A stretch of 64,000 nt of DNA from Rugalucina vietnamica (GCA_964017185.1 OZ024874.1:15123957-15187956), one strand, 5' to 3'; shown: positions 36,701-47,089, counted from the first letter of the stretch. Program-made: numbers and translations. The notes: generated by a model not told the origin, from the letters alone.

Positions 36701-39700
36701 AACTTCAGAATTGTTCCCAGAAACTTGTCCTTACAATGTGTATAGAAAAGATAGAACTCTTGACGGCGGTGGTGTGATGTTACTTATACACAAAGATATT
36801 CCTCATATGCCGATCACTGAATTGGAAAACGACTCCGAATCAGTTTGGGTAAAGGTATTTGCGAACAAAACTTCCCATTTTGTGGCAAGTTGGTATCGAC
36901 CTCCAGATGGTAAGATAGAGGAACTTGAGTTATTCAAAGACCAACTTGAAAAGGTGAAAACTTTACATAAAGGAAACAAACCCCCCTCGGTCCATGTCAT
37001 GGGTGATTTCAACTTCAGAGATATTGTTTGGCCAGATAGACTCAACAAACTAGGTTTTTCATTGAGCGTGTCTGAAGGTGCAAAGTTGGTAGAACTTATA
37101 AGTGACCACGAATTGGAACAGGTAGTGCACTTCCCCACAAGAGGACAAAACACATTGGATTTGATTATCACTTCACTTCCCGGACAATTTGTTGATATTC
37201 ATTCCCCGGACAGGCTTAGTGATCATGACATTGTCTCTGGAACTTTGAAAATAGTTATTCCCCCCATCAAGAAACCTAAGAGAAAGGTGTATAAATATCA
37301 GAAAGGTGATTATGAATCTATGAAAGGTGATGCCCTTAAATTTGCAAAGGAGAAATATTTCAACGGTTACTCTGGCACACGGTCGGTTCAAGAAAACTTT
37401 AATTTGATCACATCTTTTATCCAGGAATCAGTGGATAAACATATCCCATCAAAGACTAGTCGCTCAGTTTCCTCAGTCCCATGGTTAACTCCTGAAATAA
37501 GAAGAAAGATTCGTAGAAAAAATGCAACTCACGCTAAAGCGAAGAAAACTGGGAATGCAAAATTTAGAACGAAATTTGAAACTTTGAGAAGAGAAATCAA
37601 AGCAGATATCAGAAAACAGCATGAGTTGTATGTAAATAACTTGGTTGGTGATGTTAAGGCTAATCCAAGAGATTTTTATCGGTACATAAATAGTCAGAAA
37701 AAAGATGTTCAAGGTATCCCCCCTTTGAAAAAGCGAAATGGAAGTGGTCTTGCTGAATCAGATTTTGAAAAGGCTGGTGAATTCAATGGTCAGTTTACGG
37801 ATGTGTTCACCAAAACTGAACATAGCCAGGTCCCTCTTCTGAATAGAAAATCCCCGTTTATGGAAGACATAGTGGTATCCAAAGAAGGTGTCACAAAACT
37901 TCTGAAAGGTTTGAACCCGTCGAAAGCTTTAGGTCCTGATGAGCTTCATCCCAGAGTCCTTAAGGAATTGGCATCTGAGCTAGGTCCTGTTTTTGCACAT
38001 CTTTTTCAACAGTCAATAGACTCGGGTGAAATCCCCAAAGAATGGTCTTTAGCAAACATTTGTCCCCTGTTCAAAAAGGCTGACAGGTCTCTTGCTTGCA
38101 ACTATCGTCCAGTTTCCTTGACCTGCGTACCCTGCAAACTTCTGGAACATATAGTGTGTTCTAATATCATGTCCCATTTGGATCATCATAAACTTTTGTC
38201 AGACAGGCAACATGCATTCAGGAAATCCCACAGTTGTGAAACCCAGTTAGCTACAGTGATTGATGACTGGGCAAAAATCTTAGACAATCAAGGTCAGGTT
38301 GACACATTTATCTTGGATTTCGAAAAAGCTTTTGACACTCCTCCGCATGAACTCCTTAAAAGCAAATTGTTCAGTTATGGAATTGGTGGGAAGACAATTA
38401 AATGGATTGATGCCTTCCTTTGCTATAGACAACAAAGAGTTGTGGTTAATGGCGTTAAATCAGACTGGGCTCCTGTTGTATCTGGTGTCCCACAGGGCAC
38501 CGTTCTTGGCCCCTTGTTGTTTTCGTTGCATATAAATGATATCACCTCAGATATTGAATCGGAAATCAGACTCTTTGCTGATGATTGTGTTTGTTATCGT
38601 GAAATTAAGAATGTGGAGGATACAGTGAAACTTCAGAAGGATATTGATCGATTAGGTAGTTGGGCCAGGAAATGGGGTATGAGATTTCAACCTGTCAAGT
38701 GCAACATGATGCAGCTGACAAATAAACGTACTAGTAAAATTCAGGCTTCTTACAAGCTTGAGGGTACTGTGTTGGAAAATGTTGAGAGTATCAAATATCT
38801 TGGTGTAACAATAACTAAGGATTTAAAATGGAATACTCACATCAGCAATGTGTGTACCAAAGCCAATAGGACCCTTGGTTTTTTGAGACGAAATCTGTTT
38901 TCTTGCCCCCAAGAAGTGAGAGAAGCTGCCTATAAAGGTCTGGTGAGACCTATTCTTGAATATGGTAGCTCAGTTTGGGACCCTCATTATGAAGGTTTGA
39001 TAGATGATTTGGAGAAGGTGCAAAAGCGTGCGGCTAGGTTTGTAACTAGGAACTATACATATGAAAAAGGTAGTATGACTGGCATCCTTAAAAAACTAAA
39101 ATGGGAATCACTGCAGAAAAGAAGGAAGGATAATAGAATTATATTACTTTACAAAGGTCTAAAAGGGAGAGCAAAAATACCCACGGATGACCTTATCCCC
39201 AAAAATAGGCGTTGTAGGAATCAACACTCCTTGGCATTTCAGATACCTTCAGCAAGTACAAATGCCTATTTACACAGTTTCTTCCCCCAGACCATTAGAG
39301 ATTGGAATGAACTCCCTGATTCTCTGATCTCCTCTGCTGAATTGTCAGATGATTGTGTGTCTAAATTTACTTCTCTTGTGAGAGCTCGGGACTAATCCCC
39401 TCCGGTCAAGCCCCATCCCCCCCTGGTGTAGTATTGTCAATTTGACGTTTCACCAGTAAACTATTCTGATTCTGATTCTGATTCTGGGACTCTGGCCCAT
39501 CATAGTTAATATAAATCACCTTGGCCTATTTTACAGTAAGGTCAATTTTGGTCACATACATGTAGGCTTTTCAATTGAAAAAAGTGAAATCATAGGATTT
39601 TTAGCTCACCTGAGCCGAAGGCTCACAGGTGAGCTTATAGTATACCCATGCTCCGGCGTCCGTCCGTCGTCCACAATTTCAAAGATCTTCTCCTCTGAAA

Positions 39701-42700
39701 CCGCTTGGCCAATAAAAGCCAAACTTCATGTGGAGCATCCTTAGGAAGGGGGAACAAAAGTTTATATAAATGGTCCAGGTCACATGACCAAGATGGCCGC
39801 CATGGCTATAAAATAGCAAAAACCTTTAAAAATCTTCTTCTCCAGAACCAGTGGGCCGATTTCCACGAAACTTGGTATTTAGCATCGGGGACGCGGACCC
39901 ATCATAGTTTATATAAATCATGACCCTGGGATGACCTTGACCTGTTTAACGGCAAGGTCAACTTAGGTCGCCAATGCATTTGAATGGGAAAAAATGGTAA
40001 AATGCTATTTAATGGGTAAAACTTACTGGGAATAGGCAAATGGACAGAAGATTAATGTTAATGGAAAATTTTAGCCCCTGGGGGGGTTGTCTGCCCCTGC
40101 CCCAGGGCTATATACATGTATATGACCATAATATTGAAACATCTTCTCTGAAACCGCTAGGCCAATCAAAGCCAAACTTCATGTGGAGCATCCTTGGGAA
40201 GGGGGAATGAAAGTTTCTATAAATGGTCAAGGTCACATGACCAAGATGGCCGCCATGGCTATAAATAGCAAACACGTTTAAAAATCTTCATCTTCAGAAC
40301 CAGAAGGCCTATGATTTTGAAACTTGGTGTGAAGCATCTGGGAATGGAGCTCTACAAAGTTTATATAAATCATGACCCTGGGATGACCTTGACCTATTTT
40401 ACGGCAAGGTCAACTTCGGTCACCCATGCATATAAATGGGAAAAAATAGGAAAATGTAATGTAATGGCAGAAAACTTGCTAGGAATGAGCAAATGGACAG
40501 AAGATTTATGCTTATGAAAATATTTTAGGCCCAGGGGTTGTCTGCCCCTGCCCCGGAGCTATATACATGTACATGTAGATGACCATAATATTCAAACAGC
40601 TTTTTCTCAGAAACTGCTTAGCCAATCAAAGCCAAACTTTATGTGGAGCATCCTTAGGAAGAGGAAATGAAAGTTTACATAAATGGTCAAAGTCACATGT
40701 CCAAGATGGCCGCCATGGCTATAAATAGCAAAAAAATCTTCTTCAGAACCAGAAGGCCTATGATTTTGAAACTTGGCATGAAGCATTAAGGAACGGAGGT
40801 CTACAAAATTTGTATAAATCATGACACTGGGATGACCTTGACCTATTTCACGGCAAGGTCAACTTAGATCGCCCATGCATTTGAATGAAGAAAATTGTTA
40901 AAATGTCATTTGAAGGACAAAACTCGCAGTTAATTGGCAAATGGACTGAATTTTTATGATTTGAAAAAGACATTGACTCCAGGAGTTATTCTGACCCTGC
41001 CCTAGGGTTATATACATGCATTGTACCATTCTAGTCTATCAAGTTTATTGGTACATGTATATATCTCAGGTCTCATGTGAGCGTTTACAGGACCAATGGT
41101 CCTCTGGTTCAGGACCTTTTGTAGCCTGTGACCCGAAAGTTGGAAGATGCAGACAACAAATTGAGCTAATGAAGTTATGTGAGTATTCATGGTGGTCAAG
41201 GTAATTTCTTGACCTTGGCCAAAAGTCATTTACATATTAAATGTTAAACTTAATTTTCTCAGAAACCGCATGACCAATCAAAGCCAAATTTTATATGTAG
41301 TATAATTAGGAAGGGGAATCAAATTTTATATGAATCGTCCAGGTCACATGTCCAAGCTTTAAAAGTCTTCTTCTCCAGAACCAGAAGGTCTATGATTTTG
41401 AAACTTGGCATGAAGCATAAGGGAATGGAGCTCTACAAAGTTTGTATAAATCATGATCCTGGGATGACCTTGACCTATTTTACAGCGAGGTCAACTTCGG
41501 TCACCAATGCACTTGAATGGGGAAAATTAGTAAAATGTAATCAAATGGGGGAAAACTTGCTGGGAGTATGCAAATGGACAGATGATTTATGTTTATGAAA
41601 AATTTTGTCCCCACGGGGTTGGCTGCCCCTCCCCAGATGCTATATACATATTTATACATGAACATAATATTCAAACATCTTCTTCTCTGAAACCACTTGG
41701 CCAATCAAAGCCAAACTTTATGTGGAGCATGGTTAGGAAGGGGAAATGAAAGTTTATATAAATGGTCAAGGTCAAATGACCAAGCTGGCCACCATGGCTA
41801 TAAATAGCAAAAACCTTTAAAAATCTTCTTCTCCAGTACCACAAGGCCTATGATTTTGAAACTTGGCATGAAGCATCAGGGAGAGGAGCTCTACAAAGTT
41901 TATATGGGATGACTGACATATTTTATGGCAAGGTCAACTTAGGTCGCGTATGCATTTGAATGGAAAAAATAGCAAAATGTAATGGGGGTAAAGTTGCTGG
42001 GTGTATGCAAATGGACGGAAGATTTATGTTTATGAAAAAAGTTTGTCCCAAGGGGGGTTGTCTGACCCTGCCCCAGGGCTATATACATGTATATGGCCAT
42101 AGAATTCAAACATCTTCTCTGAAACCGCTTGGCCAATTACAACCATACTGTATGTGGAGCATGGTTATGAAGAGGGAATGAAAGTTTATATAAATGGTCA
42201 TGGTCACATGCCCAAGATGGCCACCATGGTTATAAATAGCAAAAACCTTTAAAAATCTTCTTCTTCAGAACCAGACGGCCTATTATTTTGAAACTTGGCA
42301 TAAAGCATCAGGAAATGGATCTCTACAAAGTTGTGACCCTGGAATGACCATGACCTTTTTTACAGCAAGGTCAACTTAGGTTGCCTTTGAATGGGGAAAA
42401 GTGGGAAAATGTCATTTAATGGCGGGAAACTTGTTGGGAAAGAGCAAATGGACAGAAGATAAAATAATGTTTATGACAAGAACTCCGCGGAGGTCGATAT
42501 CGCACCTGCATCGGGCAAAGTCAATGGAACGTGAAATGTAGGTCAAGGGCACTGGGTCAAGGTGCATGCTTGAAGAGTATGTCAATGACAATTATTATGC
42601 AAGGTTTCACACTGGCAGCTATCAATTATGCAGAGAAAACCAAACTTCGACATAAAAATTAACAAAGTCAATGGACCGTGAAATATAGGTCATGGGCACT

Positions 42701-44477
42701 GGGTCAAGGTGCGTGCTTGAAGGGTATGACAAGGACAATTACTATGCAAGGTTTCACACTCATGGCTATCACTGACGCAGAGAAAACAAACTTCGACGTA
42801 AAAATTAACAAAGTCAATGGACCGTGATATATAGGTCAAGGTCACTGGGTCAAGGTGCGTGCTTGAAGGGTATGTCAAAGACAATTACTATGCAAGGTTT
42901 CACACTCATGGCTATCACTAATGCAGGGAAAACCAAACTTCGACTTAAAAATTAACAAAGTCAATGGACCGTGAAATATAGGTCAAGGGCACTGGGTCAA
43001 GGTGCGTGCTTAAAGGGTATGTCAAGGACAATTACTATGCAAGGTTTCATAGTCACAGCTATCTCTGATGCAGAGAAAACAAAAACTTCGACGTAAATGT
43101 CAAACTTCGACGTAAATGTTGACGGACAGACGGACGGACGAACGGACGAACGAACGGACGGACAGAAATTTGGACTCCTATATCGCACCCTGCTATAAGC
43201 AGGTGCGATAAAAACAAAATAACGCCAGTGGGGTTATCTGCTAAGTTTATTGGTATATATCCCAGATCTCAGGTGAGCATTTACAGGATCACTGATCCTC
43301 TGGTTATGTTTTATGGCTAAAACTTCAAGCACATGTTGCCATACATAGTAAACATCTTTGTGATCTTCATTAATTTTGAGATAAAAAGTCTTCCTTGGTT
43401 CTGACAGGTGGAACTATTGACATTACCATACACCAGATCTGCCCTGAAGATGGTCTGGCAGAAGTCCACGCAGCTACTGGTGGGGGTTGGGGTGGGATTC
43501 TGGTCGACAAAGCTTTCAGAGATCTGCTTATTGAAATGGTGGGGCCAGAGATATATGAAGAATTTGTAAAGACGGAAACCGAAGACTGGATCTATCTTTG
43601 GAGAGTATTTGAAAATAAAAAGAAGACAATTACCCCTGAAAATAATGACAAGATACGTATGAGACTGCCAGCCTCTCTCTCTTCACTATATAAGGATAAA
43701 ACTGGACATGATCTGACTAAAGGTATAAATAGATCCAAATATGCAAATGAAATTGAGCTAGACAGAGACAAGATATTAATCAGCCACAAGATTATGAAAG
43801 GACTTTTTGAGAATTCAGCCCAAACCACAATTGCTCATCTGAAGTCAGTATTGCAGGAATCAGAGGAAGACAAGATAAAGGCAATATTAATGGTGGGGGG
43901 ATTCTCAGAAAGTCCTGTACTGCAAGATGCTATCAGGGCAGAATTCCGCCATTTACAGGTTATCATTCCACCTGCACCTTCCAGTGTGATACTTCGAGGT
44001 TCAGTCATTTTTGGACATGATCCTTTAACAATTAAGCAGCGTGTTTTGAAAAAGACATATGGTTGTGGGGAAACATATTTGTTTAATGAAAGAATACACC
44101 CTAAGGACAAGAAACAAAGTGCAGAATTTATAGGGAAAACATATGATGTTGTTAGAACTTTTGGAATCACTGCATCAAAAGGAGAAACTGTATTTCTTGG
44201 ACAAACACAGCCTGAAAAAACTTATCTACCTCTTTTTCCCTCACAAAAAACTGTGGGTGCCAAATTTTATGCATCAGATGATAGAAAGCCAGAGTATATT
44301 GATGACAGCTGCACACTAATTGGACAGATGAAGATAGATGTGTCTGGTCTTCCAGATGATGAAAATGAAAAGAAAGTTATGATTAGCCTTAACTTTAGTA
44401 ACACAGAAATAAGAGCTACAGCATGTGTCAAGAAAACTGGAAAAACCACTGATGTCAAACTTGATTTTCTAGGCTGA
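30854..44477 (+). CDS. HSPA12-like Hsp70-family protein (whole coding span, 4 exons)
   Basis: Exons 30854(or 30863)-31177, 31450-31671, 34632-34782 and 43408-44477 join in frame to about 588 aa. Seen: the N-terminal nucleotide-binding signature AIDFGTTYSGWAYSF (about residues 17-31), the second phosphate motif VVLDAGGGTIDI across the exon 3/4 junction, the adenosine motif MVGGFSESPVLQ, and LRGSVIFGHDP, typical of the HSPA12 branch. HSPA12 proteins are divergent Hsp70s with an atypical ATPase half and without the classic EEVD tail; that tail is absent here. Human HSPA12A is longer (about 675 aa). The 5' end is uncertain: ATGTTTCAG at 30854 could be the start, or its CAG could be a splice acceptor for an unseen upstream exon. 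Introns 2 and 3 are full of mobile DNA. The exact paralogue is not assignable. Confidence 0.9.
31450..31671 (+). CDS. HSPA12-like exon 2
   Basis: 74 codons between TATTTCCAG and GTACCA, phase 0 on both sides. It encodes WVLTVPAIWSDAAKQFMR, the conserved Hsp70 subdomain leading to the connect-1 region. Confidence 0.9.
32066..32820 (+). repeat. Three direct repeats inside the foldback element
   Basis: Units start at 32066, 32305 and 32578 with AAAAGTGTAATCTGGTG. They are 239, 273 and 243 bp long and nearly identical. The middle unit is longer by a 34-bp internal duplication around ACAATCAGCCTGCTTAAATT. All contain GTACTAAAGGAGGTGGTTGC. Confidence 0.92.
33427..33612. repeat. ATCT then CCTT microsatellites
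   Basis: A TCTA run (about 33427-33516) passes into a TTCC run (to about 33612), inside the foldback element. Confidence 0.97.
33712..33853. repeat. Second ATCT/TTCC microsatellite
   Basis: TCTA repeats (33712-33785) then impure TTCC. The sequence after it (GAAGCGAAAGCGCTAAAATG) also follows the first microsatellite (GAAGCGGGAGCGCTAAAATG), so the pair is a segment duplication. Confidence 0.95.
34545..34600 (-). mobile_element. tRNA-like SINE fragment
   Basis: The minus strand reads CAATGGTATAGTGGTTTGGC (box A-like), then a degraded box B in ACGAGCTCAATTCTGGG. Only the head is recognisable. Confidence 0.5.
34632..34782 (+). CDS. HSPA12-like exon 3
   Basis: 151 nt after CTTTGCAG. It encodes KLTIALEPEAASIFVRHL and TQYVVLDAGG. 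It ends in phase 1 at donor GTGGGT, and the split codon rejoins as GGT with exon 4. Confidence 0.9.
35037..35073. repeat. Perfect 14-bp hairpin
   Basis: GTGTCTACATGGCA and its exact reverse complement are separated by 9 nt, in HSPA12-like intron 3, just left of the mollusc repeat fragment. The function is unknown. Confidence 0.85.
35844..39395 (+). CDS. LINE polyprotein: leader-2A, two PHD fingers, APE endonuclease, reverse transcriptase
   Basis: 1,183 aa from ATG 35844 (an upstream in-frame GTG is not needed). Residues 1-20 are hydrophobic (MFYRLALFLALGFCFWKWI), signal-peptide-like. Residues 80-88 are GDIEMNPGP, a 2A ribosome-skipping motif. Two Cys/His PHD-type fingers follow: CRLCKKYC to WYCSDC, then CGLCSGAV to WICPKC. 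The APE endonuclease shows ININSIRGK, QETK, SWYRPP, GDFNF and SDHDIV. The reverse transcriptase shows NYRPVSLT, FRKSHSCETQL, ILDFEKAFDT, GVPQGTVLGPLLF, FADDCVCY and KYLGVTI. No stop or frameshift. Endonuclease and RT target-prime reverse transcription; PHD fingers in such elements may bind chromatin. Confidence 0.95.
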   Translation: MFYRLALFLALGFCFWKWINSTCSLDPNHDCNIGTEKTSGNISHFLAYSRKLGNRRSSEGLQSFKPSKGTNLLTLIILAGDIEMNPGPRFLCRLCKKYCKATDKFVTCNDCEKRFHATCANPSEKELSSLENENEPWYCSDCKADCGLCSGAVLNSHKAVQCDKCEMWVHNKCSLVSDNQYENIQNSNCSWICPKCDFFNFSDSFFSDQLNLEEQNRFAPLSNDSSCGTKTCGSGTNKNKFISGLKFSSININSIRGKKLELLAFLDLHQPQIVAIQETKIDNTISTSELFPETCPYNVYRKDRTLDGGGVMLLIHKDIPHMPITELENDSESVWVKVFANKTSHFVASWYRPPDGKIEELELFKDQLEKVKTLHKGNKPPSVHVMGDFNFRDIVWPDRLNKLGFSLSVSEGAKLVELISDHELEQVVHFPTRGQNTLDLIITSLPGQFVDIHSPDRLSDHDIVSGTLKIVIPPIKKPKRKVYKYQKGDYESMKGDALKFAKEKYFNGYSGTRSVQENFNLITSFIQESVDKHIPSKTSRSVSSVPWLTPEIRRKIRRKNATHAKAKKTGNAKFRTKFETLRREIKADIRKQHELYVNNLVGDVKANPRDFYRYINSQKKDVQGIPPLKKRNGSGLAESDFEKAGEFNGQFTDVFTKTEHSQVPLLNRKSPFMEDIVVSKEGVTKLLKGLNPSKALGPDELHPRVLKELASELGPVFAHLFQQSIDSGEIPKEWSLANICPLFKKADRSLACNYRPVSLTCVPCKLLEHIVCSNIMSHLDHHKLLSDRQHAFRKSHSCETQLATVIDDWAKILDNQGQVDTFILDFEKAFDTPPHELLKSKLFSYGIGGKTIKWIDAFLCYRQQRVVVNGVKSDWAPVVSGVPQGTVLGPLLFSLHINDITSDIESEIRLFADDCVCYREIKNVEDTVKLQKDIDRLGSWARKWGMRFQPVKCNMMQLTNKRTSKIQASYKLEGTVLENVESIKYLGVTITKDLKWNTHISNVCTKANRTLGFLRRNLFSCPQEVREAAYKGLVRPILEYGSSVWDPHYEGLIDDLEKVQKRAARFVTRNYTYEKGSMTGILKKLKWESLQKRRKDNRIILLYKGLKGRAKIPTDDLIPKNRRCRNQHSLAFQIPSASTNAYLHSFFPQTIRDWNELPDSLISSAELSDDCVSKFTSLVRARD
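36081..36107 (+). other. 2A-like ribosome-skipping site
   Basis: The codons read GDIEMNPGP, fitting the D(V/I)ExNPGP consensus. Skipping would separate an 87-aa leader with a signal-peptide-like start from the PHD-EN-RT protein starting at Pro88. 2A-like sequences near the N-terminus are established for APE-type LINEs of sea urchin and molluscs. Activity of this copy is inferred. Confidence 0.88.
39598..43306 (+). mobile_element. Mollusc AGCTCACCTGAG repeat element with internal tandem units
   Basis: It starts TTAGCTCACCTGAGCCGAAG and ends CTCAGGTGAGCATTTACAGG, then ATCACTGATCCTCTGGTTA. The outer AGCTCACCTGAG/CTCAGGTGAGC pair forms short inverted ends. The inside has about six diverged units of about 430-480 bp (starts near 39690, 40140, 40605, 41260, 41690, 42115), each with GAAACCGCTTGGCCAAT, CCAAGATGGCCGCCATG and GGGATGACCTTGACC. 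I know this as a dispersed repeat of bivalve genomes. No protein was seen. Confidence 0.8.
42499..43210. mobile_element. Nested TIR element with units of about 155 bp
   Basis: The ends ATCGCACCTGC (42499-42509) and GCAGGTGCGAT (43199-43209) are inverted repeats. Between them lie about four tandem units with GTCAATGGACCGTGAAATAT and CACTGGGTCAAGGTGCGTGC, then an ACGGACGG simple repeat. It is nested near the 3' end of the 39598-43306 element. Confidence 0.75.
43408..44477 (+). CDS. HSPA12-like last exon
   Basis: Long terminal exon from GGTTCTGACAG to a TGA after KLDFLG. It carries GTIDITIHQ, the lid-like helical stretch and the VGGFSESP adenosine motif. There is no EEVD terminus. No canonical AATAAA was noticed close downstream. 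Confidence 0.93.
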
Positions 44478-45024
44478 AAATTACAGACATGTATAACCCA
44501 TTTTGCTATATATGTATGTTGAATGGCTTTAGTACTGACTCACTTATAATCACACTTGGACATTCTCCTTTGTGAGTTAATACTTGACAAAGCAAAAATG
44601 GATTTGATATGGTAGAGGAAAATAATTTAAATAGTTTATTTTTTCTTTTCACTTCATGTCCTATAATCAACAACTATTGTCATGTCAGGATGTTGCCTCC
44701 ATTTGTGTGGGACTTCCATCCAACACTGGGATGAATGACAACATCCCCATGTGTTGCAACACAACATCAGTGGCATCACCCAAGTAAACAACTAAAGCTT
44801 GTATGTATAAATGGTTTGACGTATCCACGTTTCCTGAACCCAAGTTGCAGTCTAGCAACTATTCTAACCACACTGTTCCCTGTTCTTGGGCAAGAATTCT
44901 CAGCACCAGATGAGCAATATTTAGTGCTTGTGCATTATTTGCCATAAACAGACAACTGCTCTTCTTCAATCAGCCGAAAGAGGGAGAATGGCTGTAGAAA
45001 TATCTTCATCAAAGATTGTGTTGG
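44478..45024. other. HSPA12-like 3' flank
   Basis: Presumed 3' UTR then intergenic sequence. No canonical polyadenylation hexamer was identified and no gene is visible. Confidence 0.4.
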
Positions 45025-45310
45025 ATGTCTACTCCCATAATGTCTGTTCTCATAATGTCTTCTGTGCTAAAGTGTCTATTCCCATAACGTCTACTGTATG
45101 AAATGTTGTATAACCAGTTAAATTGTGGGTTATTTCAACAGTTTCAACTTTATTATATATTTTCATTCAAAATAGTCCATTATTTATTTCATTTAACCTT
45201 TATAAAAAAGAAAATTTTTAAAACAACCATTTTATTACAGTAGACATTTTGGGAATATACATTTTGGCACAGTAGACATTATGGGAATAGACATTATGGG
45301 AGTAGACATT
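45025..45310. mobile_element. Foldback-like element with inverted 15-bp arms
   Basis: The left arm (45025-45098) has five units of about 15 bp, type TCTACTCCCATAATG. The right arm (45237-45310) is the inverted array (TAGACATTATGGGAATAG). The arms align over about 70 bp. The core is about 140 bp, AT-rich and without a protein. It is the same plan as 31910-34216 with a different unit. The target duplication is unclear. Confidence 0.75.
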
Positions 45311-45427
45311 TTGGGAAAAGACATTATAGCACTACCCCGCGGTAACTGTCCAAGATTTGCTTCAATACCGTATATAAATCAGACATGCTGTCAATGGAGA
45401 TGTCATGACAGGTGTTGTAAAAACAGA

Positions 45428-45663
45428 TGAGCCACCTCATGGGAAAACCAACAATCTGCATATGCGAAAACAAAGACGCAGATCAGCTTCGCGGTAACCG
45501 CGAAGCTGATCAGCGCCTTTGTTTTCGCTACACAGATAGGAAAATTTCTCTACTTTCTAAATCCGAAATTTCAAGTCTCTAGTCATCTTCTGTGCTTGTA
45601 CAGGCCGGTTTGTGTCGGACCTGTTCGGAAACCACATTGTTGGTTTTCTCACGAGGCGGCTCA
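45428..45663. mobile_element. MITE family 1, best-preserved copy
   Basis: 236 bp. The termini TGAGCCACCTCATGGGAAAA and (right) GGTTTTCTCACGAGGCGGCTCA are inverted. The interior palindrome CGCAGATCAGCTTCGCGGTA / CCGCGAAGCTGATCAGCG would form a strong hairpin. At least ten copies occur in this window. Confidence 0.85.
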
Positions 45664-45742
45664 TATCTTTTTAATATAGCAAAAGCATAGTGACAAGTGA
45701 TAATTTACTGTGATACTTAGTTTTTTTTATTGTTTTGTTAAA

Positions 45743-45975
45743 TGAGCCGCATCATGAGAAAACCGACAATGTGATTTCTGACCAGGTCCAACACGAACCG
45801 AGCTGCACAAACACAGAAGGTGACTAGAAGCTTGAAATTTCAAATTTAAGAAGGAGGATTATACTATCTGTGTAGTGAAAACAAAGGCGCTGATCAGCTT
45901 CGCAGTTAATGCGATGGTGATCTGCGCCTTTGATTTCGCATAAGCAGATTGTTGGTTTTCTCATGATGCGGCTCA
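45743..45975. mobile_element. MITE family 1 copy, opposite orientation
   Basis: 233 bp from TGAGCCGCATCATGAGAAAA to TCATGATGCGGCTCA. It reads in the opposite direction to its neighbour at 45428-45663, 80 bp away. Confidence 0.85.
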
Positions 45976-46249
45976 AATGTTAACATGTATGCCAAATAGT
46001 TCAAGTAGTATACAAGATTCTTTTAATATGCTTAAAATATAGTAAACTTATTTAAAATAACTCTGACATATGAAAAATATGATATGGCTGTATAATAATC
46101 ATTTTAAATTAAATTTTATGAATGGATAACCAAGTACATAATTAACATTTTATTGTGCCTGCAAGTCTTTCTTAACAGTATTAAGAAGGCTTTATTCATT
46201 CATTTATGCTTTTAAACTAGCTAACAAGAAAAAATATGCCAAATGTGTG
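45976..46249. other. Unannotated intergenic
   Basis: AT-rich. Nothing recognised. Confidence 0.4.
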
Positions 46250-46625
46250 TAACGTGAGCTGCAACAGCTAAACCCCGTCAGTGGAAAAGCATGCTCATCC
46301 ACCAAGCGTGGTTTACTGTGCTATATGTGACACTAACTTCACCAACTATCGAGTTGGAAATTTGCATATGTGTATCTATATATATTATAGCACACCGTTA
46401 CACTACTTCCCCCTCTGAGAAGTTCATGGATAAGGCAACTCCAGTTTGGCAGTTGTCATTATACAAAAGCTGCCACCATATGTAACGCCAGCGGAACCAG
46501 CAACACCTAAACCCTGTCAGTGGAAAAGCAGGCTCATCCACCAAGGGTGGTTTACTGTGCTATATCACTTCACCAACCACCGAGTTGGAAATTTGGGTAT
46601 CTAAAGTTTATAGCACACCGTTACA
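46250..46625. repeat. Direct repeat pair bounded by GTAACG/CGTTAC
   Basis: Two diverged copies of about 145 bp (46250-46412 and 46481-46625). Both contain AACCCCGTCAGTGGAAAAGC-like text, GAGTTGGAAATTTG and TATAGCACACCGTTAC. Each begins GTAACG and ends CGTTAC, hinting at a small TIR element duplicated or inserted twice. Confidence 0.65.
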
Positions 46626-47089
46626 TGAGCTTAATACAAGTATGTGTTTTGATATTCATGTATGCCATGTGTATGCCCAGATTTACAAAATAAACATAAA
46701 TCAATCAGTTTGTCCAATTCTTATTCTAAGGGTCGAATGTAGACTCCTTTCTGAACACCTGTATTTTTGGGGATACAGACTTACATGTATCTGTTCTTCA
46801 AATGCACACAGTTTGTGTGTATGTCCTTGGCAAACAGCTAAGATCATGTCCAGATGATCAATTACTATAGGTACACTGTTTCTCTGGTAGCCTCCAGCAG
46901 GCAGATTACCAGTACTTAGTGCATGGTTTCTTCATAAGCTGACAACTGTTCTTTCTAAATCAGATGAAGAGGAAGAATGGATATACGAAAAAAAATCATG
47001 GCCAAAATTTCATTAAAAGAAAAGTTGATCTCCAGTCGGCTACCCAGCAAACTGTTACGATCACCCAAGGTGAAACCAGTTTGAGATCC
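46626..47089. other. Unannotated intergenic
   Basis: No gene recognised. A 90-aa open frame has no domain-like features. Confidence 0.4.

Larger units (their letters stand above)
35232..39486 (+). mobile_element. CR1-like non-LTR retrotransposon, apparently full length
   Basis: About 4.25 kb, bounded by comparison with an uninterrupted copy of the host repeat. It has a 5' UTR of about 610 bp with an A run (about 35454-35480) and a C run (about 35732-35750), one intact ORF, a short 3' UTR, and a 3' end of GATTCT repeats (39462-39486). Short 3' tandem repeats instead of poly-A are typical of CR1-type LINEs. No long target duplication is visible (perhaps GGGA), also common for CR1. The intact ORF suggests a recent insertion. 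Confidence 0.88.
35087..39597 (+). mobile_element. Mollusc GATGGCCGCCATG repeat fragment, split by the LINE
   Basis: 35087-35231 (CACAAGACCAAGATGGCCGC through AACTTGGTATGTAGCATC) and 39487-39597 (GGCCCATCATAGTTAATATA) are consecutive parts of the unit seen uninterrupted at 39720-39960. The LINE sits between them. This gives an empty-site comparison for both LINE ends. Confidence 0.8.
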
